Source: Sphingomonas yabuuchiae (lineage in GTDB: Bacteria; Pseudomonadota; Alphaproteobacteria; Sphingomonadales; Sphingomonadaceae). From it: a stretch of DNA of 64,000 bases. The stretch's first letter is position 1. Each line of letters begins with the position of its first letter. The stretch lies in NCBI RefSeq assembly GCF_014199595.1, contig NZ_JACHNX010000013.1, forward strand, positions 1 to 64,000. The letters run 5' to 3'. The position numbers and the translations under genes were made by a program. The notes beneath the pieces were generated by a model. It did not search any database. It had not been told where the DNA came from and was given only the letters and a program-made list of their open reading frames with translations. Shown here in pieces: positions 44,199 to 53,676 of this stretch.

Positions 44199-45086
44199 TC
44201 AAGTCTGCATCGCTGACAGAGCAATTTCACGGAAGCGCGCAACCAACGGATGCAATTCGCCTTGTCGGTAGGCGATCAGAAGTTCGGTGCGGTCAAATGT
44301 GCCTGTAACCGGTATTGCCGCGACGCCCTGCGGACAGCCTCGCGCGGCTAGGGCTGGCGCTATCGTTATGCCCAAACCGGCTTCTACCAATCCGACGACC
44401 GAAAGCCAGGCGCTGGCCTCCTGAACGACGGCAGGCGAAAAGCCCGCCCCGCTACAAAGACCGATGATCGTATCGTACAATTCCGGCGCGCCCGTTCGGG
44501 GAAACAGGATGAAATTATCAACCGCCAAGTCGTTGATCGCCAGGTCCGTTCGCCCGGCAAGCGGGTGCGACCCCGGCAACACGGCCACTAAGCCGTCACG
44601 GTAAAGTGTCTCGACCATAATATCCTTCGCGGGGAACGGCCCGCGAACGATGGCGGCATCAAGGGTGCCAAGGCGTATTGCAGCAGCGATGTCGATTCCG
44701 TCGCGGTCGTCGATCTGCAAGTTCACGTCAGGCAGGGCGAGGCGAAGATCTCGGACGATGATCGGCAGGACACCCACGGCAGACGATGCCGCAAAGCCGA
44801 TGCGCAGGGTCCCGGCGTCCCCACTTGCCGTCCTCCTGACCATATCGACGATACGATCCCGCCTGGCGATCAACGCGCGGGCTTCGACGAGCAGCGCCAT
44901 ACCGGCGGGCGTCAGTGAGACGTGGCGGCTGGTACGGTGGAGCAGGGCGACACCCAGTTTGCGTTCGAGACGCAGGATTTGCTGGCTGAATGGCGGCTGC
45001 GACATACCTGACTTGGCGGCAGCCCGGCCGAAATGCAGTTCCTCGGCAACCGACACGAACAACTGCAGTTGGCGTAGGTCGATCAT
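44199..45086 (-). CDS. LysR family transcriptional regulator
   Basis: The protein has 295 residues from the ATG at 45086. N-terminal helix-turn-helix 'LRQLQLFVSVAEELHFGRAAAKSGMSQPPFSQQILRLERKLGVALLHRTSRHVSLTPAG' is classical LysR. The rest is the periplasmic-binding-protein-like effector domain. It is divergent from an S9 peptidase gene with 72 bp between starts, the usual LysR arrangement, so the peptidase gene (and perhaps the receptor/peptidase locus beyond) is its likely target. The effector is unknown. Confidence 0.93.
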   Translation of the reverse strand: MIDLRQLQLFVSVAEELHFGRAAAKSGMSQPPFSQQILRLERKLGVALLHRTSRHVSLTPAGMALLVEARALIARRDRIVDMVRRTASGDAGTLRIGFAASSAVGVLPIIVRDLRLALPDVNLQIDDRDGIDIAAAIRLGTLDAAIVRGPFPAKDIMVETLYRDGLVAVLPGSHPLAGRTDLAINDLAVDNFILFPRTGAPELYDTIIGLCSGAGFSPAVVQEASAWLSVVGLVEAGLGITIAPALAARGCPQGVAAIPVTGTFDRTELLIAYRQGELHPLVARFREIALSAMQT

Positions 45087-45158
45087 GATCGTTTCCGTCT
45101 CAATGAGGCATCGACGATATATTGGTATCACCGCAATAGCACGAGCTAGAACGGGATC

Positions 45159-47366
45159 ATGATTCGCCTTCTCTGCTTAGCCATCACCATTTCCTCGGGA
45201 TTATTAGGTATCGTTCCGGCCCAATCCCCCGATGATACCGCCTCGCGGCTCGATCGGGCCGCCCGGATCGAGGCTTGGCCGCAAGCCATCCGCGACAGCA
45301 TGGTCGCTCCGCGCTGGCTACAGCATGGCGAGCGGCTCGTGTTTTGGGACGCAATCGGTCCGATGGCCGGAACCTGGGTAATAGTCGATGCTGCGCGACA
45401 GAAACGCCGTCCGATCATCACCCCCGTCAGACTGCGTGAGCAGCTCGCCGCTCTTACCGGGCAGAATGCGGCACTTCCTGAGCAGATGCCGTTTGTCCTG
45501 ACGCCGGACGAGCGTGGCCTGGTTTTCGACTATGCTGGCAATGGATTTCGGCTCGATTTCGCAAAGCCGGACGTCCGACGTATCGAGAAAAGTAGAATGG
45601 ACGCACGGCTCCTAGCAGGAGGGATCATATCACCCGGCCGCGACCGGATTGTATTACAACAGGGCGAGGGATTTGCGGTATTCGACGCGGCGGGCCGTAC
45701 CGTGATAGAGCGTACCGGGACATCCGATCTTGCATGGGAGTTGCCCGAACAGCCCTGGTCACCCGACGGCCGGCTGGCCGTCTGGCTGATCGACAGCCGC
45801 ATGGTGCACCATATTCCGGTCGTCGATTACACCGCCGCGAGCGAACAGGTGGCAATGGTCCCCTATCCCAAAGTAGGTACGCCGATCGCCAGCGCGCGGC
45901 TGCATCTGTTCGATCCGGCCAGCGGCGAATTGCGGGAAGTGTCAAACGGTCAGGACGAGGGATATGACTGGCTGGCTGATTGGCGTAGCGACGGCTCCGC
46001 GCTCGTCCTCCATCTCGCGCGTGACGGCAAACGGCTCGACCTCCTTTCCATCGGACGCGATGGACAGGTTCGGCGGCTTCTTCGTGAGGAACGGCGGGAC
46101 ACCAAGGTCGCAGACCTGAATTTCGCGGTCGGCGGCTGGCGTGCGCAAGTCGTGCCGCTTGCGGCGGGGCACGGCTTCCTGTGGATATCGGAGCGTGATG
46201 GGTGGCGGCATGTCTATCATTATGACGATGCTGGTCGCCTGATCCGTCAGGTGACACGCGGTACGTTTCCCGTCGTCCGGGTGGATGGCGTGAGCGATGA
46301 CGGCACGCTGCTGGTGACGGGTGCCGATCCTGCTGCGCCTTATGACGAACGCCTGTATCGCGGAAACCTGAAGGGCGACGCGCTGCGTCCCGTGTCGGTC
46401 GACCCCGGCGTCCACATGGCGCTAATCTCGCCATCAGGCCGGTATCTGGTCGACAGCCACTCATCATGGACCAGCTCCCGCAGGCGAGACCTAATTCGCT
46501 CCGATGGCAGCGGCCGGATGTCGCTGACAATCGCTGACGCGAGCGCTGTTGCCGCAACCGGCTATGCTCCCCCTGAGCCGATCCGCGTTTTGGCGGCTGA
46601 CGGCGTGACACCACTTCACGGCGCGCTGTATCACCCATTTGGGTTCGATCCGACGCGACGCTATCCGGTCGTCGCCTATATCTATGGCGGTCCGTTAGGG
46701 ACGGTTCTCTCACGCACCTATACCGGCAACACAATGATGCGCCGCGCCGAGGCGCTGGCCGCCGCTGGTTTTGTCGTCGTTGCGATCGACGTGCGTGGAA
46801 GCGCAGGCCGCAGCAAGGCGTTTAGCGATGCGACCTATGGCAAGATCGGTCAGAATGAGATTTCGGACTATGTGACAGGATTGCACCAACTCGCCAAGAC
46901 GCGGCCCTGGATGGACCTTACCCGGGTCGGCATCCATGGTCACAGCTGGGGCGGTTATTTCGCAATCCGCGCGATGCTGGTGGCACCGGACTTCTTCAAA
47001 GCCGGCTACGCCGGTGCTCCGGGCGCGCTTGATGAGGATGCGTTGGTCAACGAACCGGACATGGGCCGGATTGCCGACAACCCCGGCGGCTATGCCGCAG
47101 GCTCAAACCTTGCGCTTGCCGAGCATTTGTCGGGGCCGCTGCGGATCATGCACGGCACGGCTGACGTGAACGCGCCATTGTCGAGCAGTATGCGGATGGT
47201 CGATGCGCTGATCCGCGCGAATAAGCCGGTCGAGCAGCTGGTGATGCCTGGCGTCGCTCATGATCCGGAAGGACCAGCCGGAGCCTATTACCGGGACGAC
47301 GTGATCCGCTTTTTCGTGCGTACGCTGGCATTCCCGTCAACGGATGGTGCCTATAAGCCTACGTAA
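45159..47366 (+). CDS. S9 family peptidase (DPP IV-like), exported
   Basis: The protein has 735 residues. Signal peptide (residues 1-21). A DPP IV-type beta-propeller (about 90-480) contains 'WELPEQPWSPDGRLAVWLIDSRMVHHIPVVDY'. The catalytic domain has Ser in 'IHGHSWGGYFA', Asp in 'IMHGTADVNAPLS' and His in 'VMPGVAHDPE'. It should remove dipeptides or cut small peptides after Pro/Ala in the periplasm. A related S9 gene lies 3.4 kb away beyond a TonB receptor; both share 'PEP...DGVTPL...GFDP..RYPV' in the domain linker. Controlled probably by the divergent LysR gene. Confidence 0.92.
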   Translation: MIRLLCLAITISSGLLGIVPAQSPDDTASRLDRAARIEAWPQAIRDSMVAPRWLQHGERLVFWDAIGPMAGTWVIVDAARQKRRPIITPVRLREQLAALTGQNAALPEQMPFVLTPDERGLVFDYAGNGFRLDFAKPDVRRIEKSRMDARLLAGGIISPGRDRIVLQQGEGFAVFDAAGRTVIERTGTSDLAWELPEQPWSPDGRLAVWLIDSRMVHHIPVVDYTAASEQVAMVPYPKVGTPIASARLHLFDPASGELREVSNGQDEGYDWLADWRSDGSALVLHLARDGKRLDLLSIGRDGQVRRLLREERRDTKVADLNFAVGGWRAQVVPLAAGHGFLWISERDGWRHVYHYDDAGRLIRQVTRGTFPVVRVDGVSDDGTLLVTGADPAAPYDERLYRGNLKGDALRPVSVDPGVHMALISPSGRYLVDSHSSWTSSRRRDLIRSDGSGRMSLTIADASAVAATGYAPPEPIRVLAADGVTPLHGALYHPFGFDPTRRYPVVAYIYGGPLGTVLSRTYTGNTMMRRAEALAAAGFVVVAIDVRGSAGRSKAFSDATYGKIGQNEISDYVTGLHQLAKTRPWMDLTRVGIHGHSWGGYFAIRAMLVAPDFFKAGYAGAPGALDEDALVNEPDMGRIADNPGGYAAGSNLALAEHLSGPLRIMHGTADVNAPLSSSMRMVDALIRANKPVEQLVMPGVAHDPEGPAGAYYRDDVIRFFVRTLAFPSTDGAYKPT

Positions 47367-47384
47367 AACCGCCGCTGCGACGAC

Positions 47385-47450
47385 CCAGTTGCGGTCATTG
47401 GGCGTGTCTCGCCAGCATCCCGTATTCTGCCATTCGTTCATATTGGTAAT
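47385..47450. repeat. Intergenic repeat with CATTCGTTCATATTGG core
   Basis: CAGTTGCGGTCATTGGGCG, then CCCGTATTCTG and CCATTCGTTCATATTGG (47430-47446), 20 bp after the peptidase stop codon. It repeats the order found at 24350-24420. Confidence 0.5.
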
Positions 47451-47639
47451 AGTGCATGATCCCCCATCGCGTTGGACAGATGATGGACGTCCGGCATGGG
47501 CAGGAAGCGGGTGTCGGCAAAATTTTTTCAAGTTTTCGCCGAAGCGGCTGGAAACGATGATGCCTTGTATCGTCTGGACAGCATCGACGTCGTCAAATTC
47601 TGGCTGCTCTTGACAGGGCCCCATATTAACTTCAGGCGC

Positions 47640-47720
47640 ATTGATTAAATGTAAAATTCAACAATACTGAACAAATACAATAATTATATATTTTATCAAT
47701 TAATGTTTGTAATATATAAT
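47640..47720. other. Very AT-rich intergenic stretch
   Basis: Some 80 bp of nearly pure A/T (AATTATATATTTTATCAATT and similar) in an otherwise GC-rich region, directly beyond the receptor's terminator hairpin. No gene is seen between 47451 and 47768. Confidence 0.6.
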
Positions 47721-47756
47721 GGCGGCGGATCTCAGATATTGCTAAAAACCGCCGCC
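47721..47756 (-). terminator. Terminator hairpin of the receptor gene
   Basis: GGCGGCGG (47721-47728) and CCGCCGCC (47749-47756) form an 8-bp GC stem with a 20-base loop, 12 bp after the receptor stop on the minus strand, and run into AT-rich sequence. Confidence 0.5.
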
Positions 47757-47768
47757 TATACTGGAAGG

Positions 47769-50705
47769 TTATCGCGTAAAGCGCAGCCCGACGAAGAAGG
47801 TCCGGCCGATCACGTCGTAGACGCCCGCCTGATAGCTCAGCTCGAAATTGGCGCCACCCGCTTCGGCACCCGGGATGCGCGGAGGCTTGCGGTCGAAGGC
47901 GTTGTTGAGGCCGCCCGACAGCTCGATATTCTTGTTCAGGCGCACCCAGCCGAAGAAGTCGTTGTAGAAGACGTTTGGCGTGAAAACCGGATCATATTTG
48001 GCCGAGGTGATCGTGCTTGCGGCCTTCATTGGCGAGAAGTGGCGCAGCGTCCAGGTCGTGCCCCAGCTCTCCTGCGTGTAAGTGGTGCGGATCACGCCCT
48101 TCCAGGTCGGGCTGCCGAACACGCCGCGATATTCGGTGACGGTGTTCGGGTCGCTCGGGTCCAGCGTGTAGCGGCGGTTGAGCAGACGGGTATAATTGGC
48201 GTTGATCGACAGGTTGCCAGCCCCCGCGCCGAAACCCAGCCGCTCCAGATCGGTGGCGTAGTTCAGCCCGAAATCCAGCCCGCGCGTCAGATATTGCGCC
48301 AGGTTCAGCTTCTGGGTGACGACCGACTTGATGTTGTTGCCCGCATCGCGCGTGACCAGCGAGCAGAAGACGTTGCTCAGGCTCGGCTGGTCGACGCATT
48401 TGTTGATGAGAGTCTGCGCACCGAAGGCGTCGATCGCGTTGCGCAGGTCGATATCGTAATAATCGACCGTCAGTGACAGACCGTGAATGAAGCGCGGCTG
48501 GAGCACCGCACCGACGGTCAGCGTCCGCGCGGTCTCCGGCTTCAGGGCCAGATTCCCCTTTGAGATGATGTCGCGGTAGATCCAGTAGTTGCTCAGATCG
48601 GTCGGCTTGATCGCCGCGCAATTGGCCGCCGTATATTGCGTTTTGGTGATGCGGTTAGCGAGGTTGTAGGCGTTGCAGGGATCGGTAACCCACATGCCGC
48701 CGACGCTGCTCGCCGTGAACAGTTCGCCAATATTAGGCGCGCGCACCGCCTGGCCATAGGTCGCGCGGAAGCGGATGTCGCGGATCGGCGCCCATTCGCC
48801 GCCGACCTTCCAGGTCGTGGTGCGGCCCGCCGTGCTGTAATCCGACAAACGCACCGCGGCGTCAACCGACAGGCTGTCGAAGAACGGCGTCGCGCGCAGG
48901 ATTGGCGCATGGAGTTCGCCATACGCTTCCTTGACGCTGTAATTGCCGATCAGCGGCATCTGCGTCACGCCCAGCGTCGGGTCGTAGCGGGGGCTGTCGG
49001 CATTATACTCCGCCGCGACGCCTATATCGTTGCGCTCCTTGCGATATTCGGCGCCGATCACCGCCTGCACCGGCCCGCCCGGCAAATCGAACAGCCCGCC
49101 CGAGATATAGCCGGAGGCGACCTGCTGGGTCATGACCGACTTCGCCCAGCTCGACGTGTACTGGATATAGTTGATCATCGGCTGGGTCAGCGTGACGAAC
49201 GGATTGATCGGCACGCAGCCGTCGCCGGGGCTGGTCAGCGTGCTGCGGCAGATTGGGTTGCCGCGCGCGTCGGTCGTCGAGTCCAGCCCCTGATACCAGC
49301 GGGCATAGGAGGTCGCGTTGAAATCGCGGACCTGCTGCTCGGACCGGCCATAGGAGTAATAGGCGGTATAGTTCCAGTTGTGCGACAACAGGTGGAAATC
49401 GCCCTCCGCCCCCGCCACCGCCTGGACCATCTTGCGGCGATACTGGGTCTCGGGTGTGCCGACCTCCATGACACGCCGTGCGAAGTTGACGCCGCCCGCC
49501 GGGATCGTGCCGCCTGCCGCCGCGACCATCTGCGACGTGATATAGGGGCTGTCGGCGGGAACCGCATCATAGCCGAAGGCGGTCAGCGGCGCATAGGCGG
49601 CGGTCGAGAAGTTGCGCGAGAAGCTGACATTGCCGAAAAGCTTGAACGCCTCGCTGAAGTCGTAATGGCTGGCGAGGCGGGTCGAGAAGCGTTCGGACGG
49701 GACCGAGAGCAGCCAGCCGTCATAGCGGCCATGATATTCGCTGCCCTCGCCGGCGAGCAACGTCCCCAGCGCCTCGCTGGTATTGGCCATGTTGACCGAT
49801 TGTGGGTTCAAGAAACCCTGCGACCCCAGATTGGGCGCACGCAGCGATCCGTTGGCGGCCACGGCATAAAGCTGCTTGTTGAGGATCAGCTGCGCCGAGT
49901 TGGACGAGTAAATGTTGTAGACGCCATCATAGATGGTGGATTTAACGGCATCCTTGGTCTTGCCGTAGAAAGGATAGCCCTGCGCCGTCCACGGCCGGTC
50001 CGCGCCGCTGATTCCCTCGGGCTGATTGTCGTAGAAGGTGTAGAAGGTGACGTTACCGCGGTTGTCCGCAAAATTGGTGCCCGCCAGAAGATCGAACCCG
50101 TACTGGTTCATGTCGTTGCGGGTCGACACGTTGTAGCGGACGTTCGATTCCAGCCCCTGATAATTCTTCTTCAGGATGAAGTTGGCGACACCCGCCACCG
50201 CGTCCGCGCCGTAGAGCGCCGAGGCACCACCAGTCACGACCTCGACCCGCTCGACCAGGCTGGAGGGGATGTTGCTGAGATCGACCGCCGAGGTGCCGGG
50301 GATGGCGGGCACCTGGCGATGGCCGTCGACCAGCACCAGCGTCCGCTGCGTTCCCATGCCGCGCAGATCGAGGGCGTTGATGCCCGCATTGCCCGCCAAA
50401 TTGCTGGTCTGGTTCGTCTGGGTGATGGCGAGTGCCGGAAGCTGGTTCACGACGTCGGTGATCTGCTGCGATCCGACCGACCGGATTTCGGCGGCGGTGA
50501 CGACCGCGACGGGGGCGGGGCTGTCCTTGGCGTCGCGGCGAATGCGCGAACCCGTGACCAGCACGTCGCCGCTGCCGTCGCCGTCATCGCTCTGCGTCTG
50601 CGCTTCGGTCGTCGAACGTGCCGTGTTCTGTGCGCACAATTGCTGTGCGAAACACGCGCAGCTCAGCATCAAACCTATACGAATCGCCTTTTTTCGATCG
50701 ATCAT
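47769..50705 (-). CDS. TonB-dependent receptor between two S9 peptidases
   Basis: The protein has 978 residues from the ATG at 50705, preceded by AAGGGGG. Signal peptide ends near LCAQN (residue 27); TonB-box-like DVLVTG follows. The plug reads 'NAGINALDLRGMGTQRTLVLVDGHRQVPAIPGTSAVDLSNIPSSLVERVEVVTGGASALYGADAVAGVANFILK', the pattern of the large receptors that take up peptides or carbohydrates rather than siderophores. The C-terminal barrel end is 'GRTFFVGLRFTR'. With an S9 peptidase on each side, peptide uptake is the most economical idea. The gene is divergent from the downstream peptidase by 96 bp. Confidence 0.9.
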   Translation of the reverse strand: MIDRKKAIRIGLMLSCACFAQQLCAQNTARSTTEAQTQSDDGDGSGDVLVTGSRIRRDAKDSPAPVAVVTAAEIRSVGSQQITDVVNQLPALAITQTNQTSNLAGNAGINALDLRGMGTQRTLVLVDGHRQVPAIPGTSAVDLSNIPSSLVERVEVVTGGASALYGADAVAGVANFILKKNYQGLESNVRYNVSTRNDMNQYGFDLLAGTNFADNRGNVTFYTFYDNQPEGISGADRPWTAQGYPFYGKTKDAVKSTIYDGVYNIYSSNSAQLILNKQLYAVAANGSLRAPNLGSQGFLNPQSVNMANTSEALGTLLAGEGSEYHGRYDGWLLSVPSERFSTRLASHYDFSEAFKLFGNVSFSRNFSTAAYAPLTAFGYDAVPADSPYITSQMVAAAGGTIPAGGVNFARRVMEVGTPETQYRRKMVQAVAGAEGDFHLLSHNWNYTAYYSYGRSEQQVRDFNATSYARWYQGLDSTTDARGNPICRSTLTSPGDGCVPINPFVTLTQPMINYIQYTSSWAKSVMTQQVASGYISGGLFDLPGGPVQAVIGAEYRKERNDIGVAAEYNADSPRYDPTLGVTQMPLIGNYSVKEAYGELHAPILRATPFFDSLSVDAAVRLSDYSTAGRTTTWKVGGEWAPIRDIRFRATYGQAVRAPNIGELFTASSVGGMWVTDPCNAYNLANRITKTQYTAANCAAIKPTDLSNYWIYRDIISKGNLALKPETARTLTVGAVLQPRFIHGLSLTVDYYDIDLRNAIDAFGAQTLINKCVDQPSLSNVFCSLVTRDAGNNIKSVVTQKLNLAQYLTRGLDFGLNYATDLERLGFGAGAGNLSINANYTRLLNRRYTLDPSDPNTVTEYRGVFGSPTWKGVIRTTYTQESWGTTWTLRHFSPMKAASTITSAKYDPVFTPNVFYNDFFGWVRLNKNIELSGGLNNAFDRKPPRIPGAEAGGANFELSYQAGVYDVIGRTFFVGLRFTR

Positions 50706-50801
50706 GTCACTTGCCCCCTTCTTACGTATTTCGTATACAGAATATATTCGTCGCAGGGGTGTCAAGTGCCGTACTGTTCAAAAAGGGACTGTGTTACGTT
50801 T

Positions 50802-53177
50802 ATGCCACAGTGGAAAGCCGGACGGAGATCGCATGCGCTCGGCCTCTCCCTGGCGCTTTCGCTCGCGTTGCCACTCGGGCCTGCCTGGTCGCATGGCAGG
50901 CAGACGCCCGGTGCCGCCGCCCCCGCCACGCCCCCTCCGGCCGCCCCCATCGCCGAGCGCTATGCCCGCGCGGACCGGCTGCTCTGGCCGCAATTGTCGA
51001 CCCTGCTCGCCAATGTCTCGCTGCGCGCGGTGTTCACGGAGGGCGACAAGGGGCTGCTTTACCGGACCGGTATCCAGGGCCACCGGATGCTGCGCTATCT
51101 CGACCTGGGCAGCCAGGCGGGGCGCCAGATCATGGACGAGGCACGGCTGGCGACCTTGCTGGCCCCGAAGATCGGCAAGCCCGTCGACCCGCTATCACTG
51201 GCGGTCGAGCAACCCGCCTTCGATCCGGCTACGGGTGCGTTCAGCTTTACCGAAATGGATCGCCGCTGGACACTGGCGCCCGATGGGACGCTGACCGAAG
51301 CGACCAAGGGGCCGCCGAATGGGGAGGGAGCCGTCTCGCCCGATGGCCGGTTCGAGGTCGTGGCCCATGGCTATGACCTTTATGCGCGCGAGCGAAAGTC
51401 AGGGCGCGAGGTACGGTTGACCAGCGACGGCACGCGCGACCAGCCCTATGGGCGCGGTATTGCGCTGCTGCCCGACATATTGAAGGCGGGCAGCGAAGAA
51501 CCGCCCATGCCGGTCTCCGTCAAATGGTCGCCCGACAGCCGCCGGATCGCGACATGGCGACTGGACACGCGCGACGTGCCGCGCCTTTCGATCACCCAGG
51601 CCAATCCGCCGGGCAGTCTCTATCCGCGTTCCTTCCAGTACATCTATCCGCTGGCGGGCGGCGCGAAGCTGCCTCAGGCGCAACAACTGGTGATTAATGT
51701 TGAGCAGGCGGTTCGCCACCGCCGTGCCAAGCCGGCGATGCTCGGTATCCCGTCCGAGTCGATCCTCTATCCGCAGGACCCCGATTTTTATTGGGAGGGG
51801 GATCATGTCCGTTCGGTCTGGACGCAGCGCGGCTATGGCGAGTTGCGCGTCTACAACGCCGATCCGGTTACGGGCGCGGCGAAAATGGTCGCGCGGGAGA
51901 AAGGCGATCCGCTGGTCTTCGTGACTTCCAGTTTCTTCCGCGCCGCGCCCGCGCTCGGCGGTGAACTGGATGTGTCCGAGCGCAGCGGCTGGGCGCAGCT
52001 CTATCTCGTTCGGCCCGACGCGCCGGATCAGGGCTATCCGCTTACCCGTGGCGCGTGGGAAGTGACGGGCATCGAGCATGTCGATGCCCCCTCGCGGACA
52101 ATCCTGCTGACCGGTGTCGGGCGGGAGGCGGATCGAGACCGTTATTACCGCGCGCTCTACCGTGTGACGATGGATGGCGCGGCTCCCCGGCTGCTGACGC
52201 CCGAGCCGCTCGACCACGAGGTCACGGTGTCGGACGATGGCCGCTGGTTCGTCGATGCGATGTCCACCCCGACCCAGCCGACCCGAACCGTCCTACGCGA
52301 TGCCGCCGACGGCCGGATCGTCGCGGAGCTGGGCAAGGCGGACGACAGCGCGCTGCGGGCGATCGGCTATCAGGCCCCTGAGCCCTTCTACGGCGTTGCG
52401 GTGGATGGCGTCACGCCGCTGCGCGCCATGATCTACCGCCCGATCGGCTTCGATCCGAACCAGCGCTATCCGGTGATCGACAATGTCTATACCGGTCCGA
52501 CGACGACCCAGGTCCCGGTCGGTTGGCGCGACACGATCTCTGCCAGTTCGTCCAGCGTGGCGCAGATCGGCGCGGTGGTCGTCATGATCGACGGGCGCGG
52601 TACCTCACGCCGAGGCAAGGCATTCCGTGCGCCGTCCTACCAGAATCTGGGCGAGGTCGGCCTCGACGACCATATCGCGATGATCCGCCAGATGGCGGCG
52701 CGCTACCCCTCGATCGATGCGAACCGGGTCGGCGTTTATGGCGGCTCGGCGGGCGGCTATGACGCAGCGCGCTTCATGTTGCGGCGGCCGGAATTCTTCA
52801 AGGTCGGACTTGCCTGGTCGGGCAATCACGACCTGCGCCTCGACAAGGCATGGTGGCCCGAGGCATCGATGGGCAATGCCGACGCGGCTATCTGGGAACG
52901 CAATTCTAACATGACCGTGGCTGGGCAGTTGCGCGGCAAGCTGCTGCTTGTTCACGGCGATATCGATGACAATGTGCCCGTGACCGAAAGCCTCAGGTTG
53001 GCCAAGGCGATCATTGATGCGGGACGCGATGTCGACTTAGTGATCTTACCGAACACACGCCATTCGGTCTATCAGCCCTTCTTCTGGAGAAAGTTCCGCG
53101 ACTATTTCACGCGTAATCTGCTGCACGAAAATCCACCGCAATTAGCAGCCTTACCATCCAGAAACGCCCAGCATTGA
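50802..53177 (+). CDS. S9 family peptidase (DPP IV-like), exported
   Basis: The protein has 791 residues from ATG 50802, where a signal peptide begins (LGLSLALSLALPLGPAWSHG). The open frame extends 2 kb further upstream but only as antisense of the receptor gene. Propeller segment 'PVSVKWSPDSRRIATWRLDTRDVPRLSI', then the catalytic domain: Ser in 'VYGGSAGGYDAARF', Asp in 'LVHGDIDDNVPVTES', His in 'PNTRHSVYQPF'. It is related to the S9 enzyme at 45159. It shares a promoter region with the TonB receptor, so the two are probably made together to import and cut oligopeptides. Confidence 0.92.
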   Translation: MPQWKAGRRSHALGLSLALSLALPLGPAWSHGRQTPGAAAPATPPPAAPIAERYARADRLLWPQLSTLLANVSLRAVFTEGDKGLLYRTGIQGHRMLRYLDLGSQAGRQIMDEARLATLLAPKIGKPVDPLSLAVEQPAFDPATGAFSFTEMDRRWTLAPDGTLTEATKGPPNGEGAVSPDGRFEVVAHGYDLYARERKSGREVRLTSDGTRDQPYGRGIALLPDILKAGSEEPPMPVSVKWSPDSRRIATWRLDTRDVPRLSITQANPPGSLYPRSFQYIYPLAGGAKLPQAQQLVINVEQAVRHRRAKPAMLGIPSESILYPQDPDFYWEGDHVRSVWTQRGYGELRVYNADPVTGAAKMVAREKGDPLVFVTSSFFRAAPALGGELDVSERSGWAQLYLVRPDAPDQGYPLTRGAWEVTGIEHVDAPSRTILLTGVGREADRDRYYRALYRVTMDGAAPRLLTPEPLDHEVTVSDDGRWFVDAMSTPTQPTRTVLRDAADGRIVAELGKADDSALRAIGYQAPEPFYGVAVDGVTPLRAMIYRPIGFDPNQRYPVIDNVYTGPTTTQVPVGWRDTISASSSSVAQIGAVVVMIDGRGTSRRGKAFRAPSYQNLGEVGLDDHIAMIRQMAARYPSIDANRVGVYGGSAGGYDAARFMLRRPEFFKVGLAWSGNHDLRLDKAWWPEASMGNADAAIWERNSNMTVAGQLRGKLLLVHGDIDDNVPVTESLRLAKAIIDAGRDVDLVILPNTRHSVYQPFFWRKFRDYFTRNLLHENPPQLAALPSRNAQH

Positions 53178-53637
53178 GGTGATTATTTGAATTTTGTCAC
53201 TGTGCCATATTGAGCAAAATATTTAATTTAGCGCGACGTTTTAAGCGGATGCGAAATTTCGGCAGACATCAGCGATGAATGTTCATCAACAAGATGATGG
53301 TTGGATTCCTCCAAACGACCCATAATCGGCCGTACAGCGCTTGGTACCTGCTCCCCGGAAGCGGATGCTCATCCAGACGACGCTGTATGGGCAGGACGGG
53401 CTATTAGGAGACACGCCGGTTCCTGGCAGATTGCCTGGACAAACCGCCATTCGATCACGCTGCTCAACCTGCTGGAGACGATATTCTCGGCGATTCCGCC
53501 AAGCGATTGGCGCACTCGTCAGCCAATCCTTCCATGCCAGCATGATCTTTTGATCGCCAAGTTTGCCCACATCCCAACGCGCCAGCTGGATAGAGACTGC
53601 GATCGGCGGCGGCCCGTCGACCGGACGATGCGGATTT
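53178..53637. other. Intergenic region before the ubiquitin-like module
   Basis: About 460 bp, AT-richer in its first 80 bp. A 118-codon frame at 53301-53657 has no ribosome site or family motif, and I do not call it. No attachment site, tRNA or IS end is seen at this border of the module. Confidence 0.45.
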
Positions 53638-53671
53638 CGCCGCCGTCTCGAAGGTGATCGAGACGGCGGCG
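53638..53671 (-). terminator. Strong hairpin after the DUF6527 gene
   Basis: CGCCGCCGTCTCGA (53638-53651) pairs with TCGAGACGGCGGCG (53658-53671) in a perfect 14-bp stem with loop AGGTGA, five bases beyond the last gene of the multiubiquitin operon. It likely ends that transcript. Confidence 0.7.
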
Positions 53672-53676
53672 CTGGC

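Noticed and set aside
48636..50801. 720-codon upstream extension of the S9 peptidase reading frame
   Set aside because: It is exactly antisense to the TonB receptor gene, has Arg/Ala/Val-rich low-information sequence, and a proper signal peptide begins only at 50802.
44199..53177. Lasso-peptide biosynthesis cluster
   Set aside because: No precursor, cyclase (McjC-like) or protease (McjB-like) gene is present; only S9 peptidases and a receptor occur.
53301..53657. 118-codon frame before the ubiquitin-like module
   Set aside because: No ribosome-binding site, no motif and mixed composition; it also runs into the terminator hairpin.
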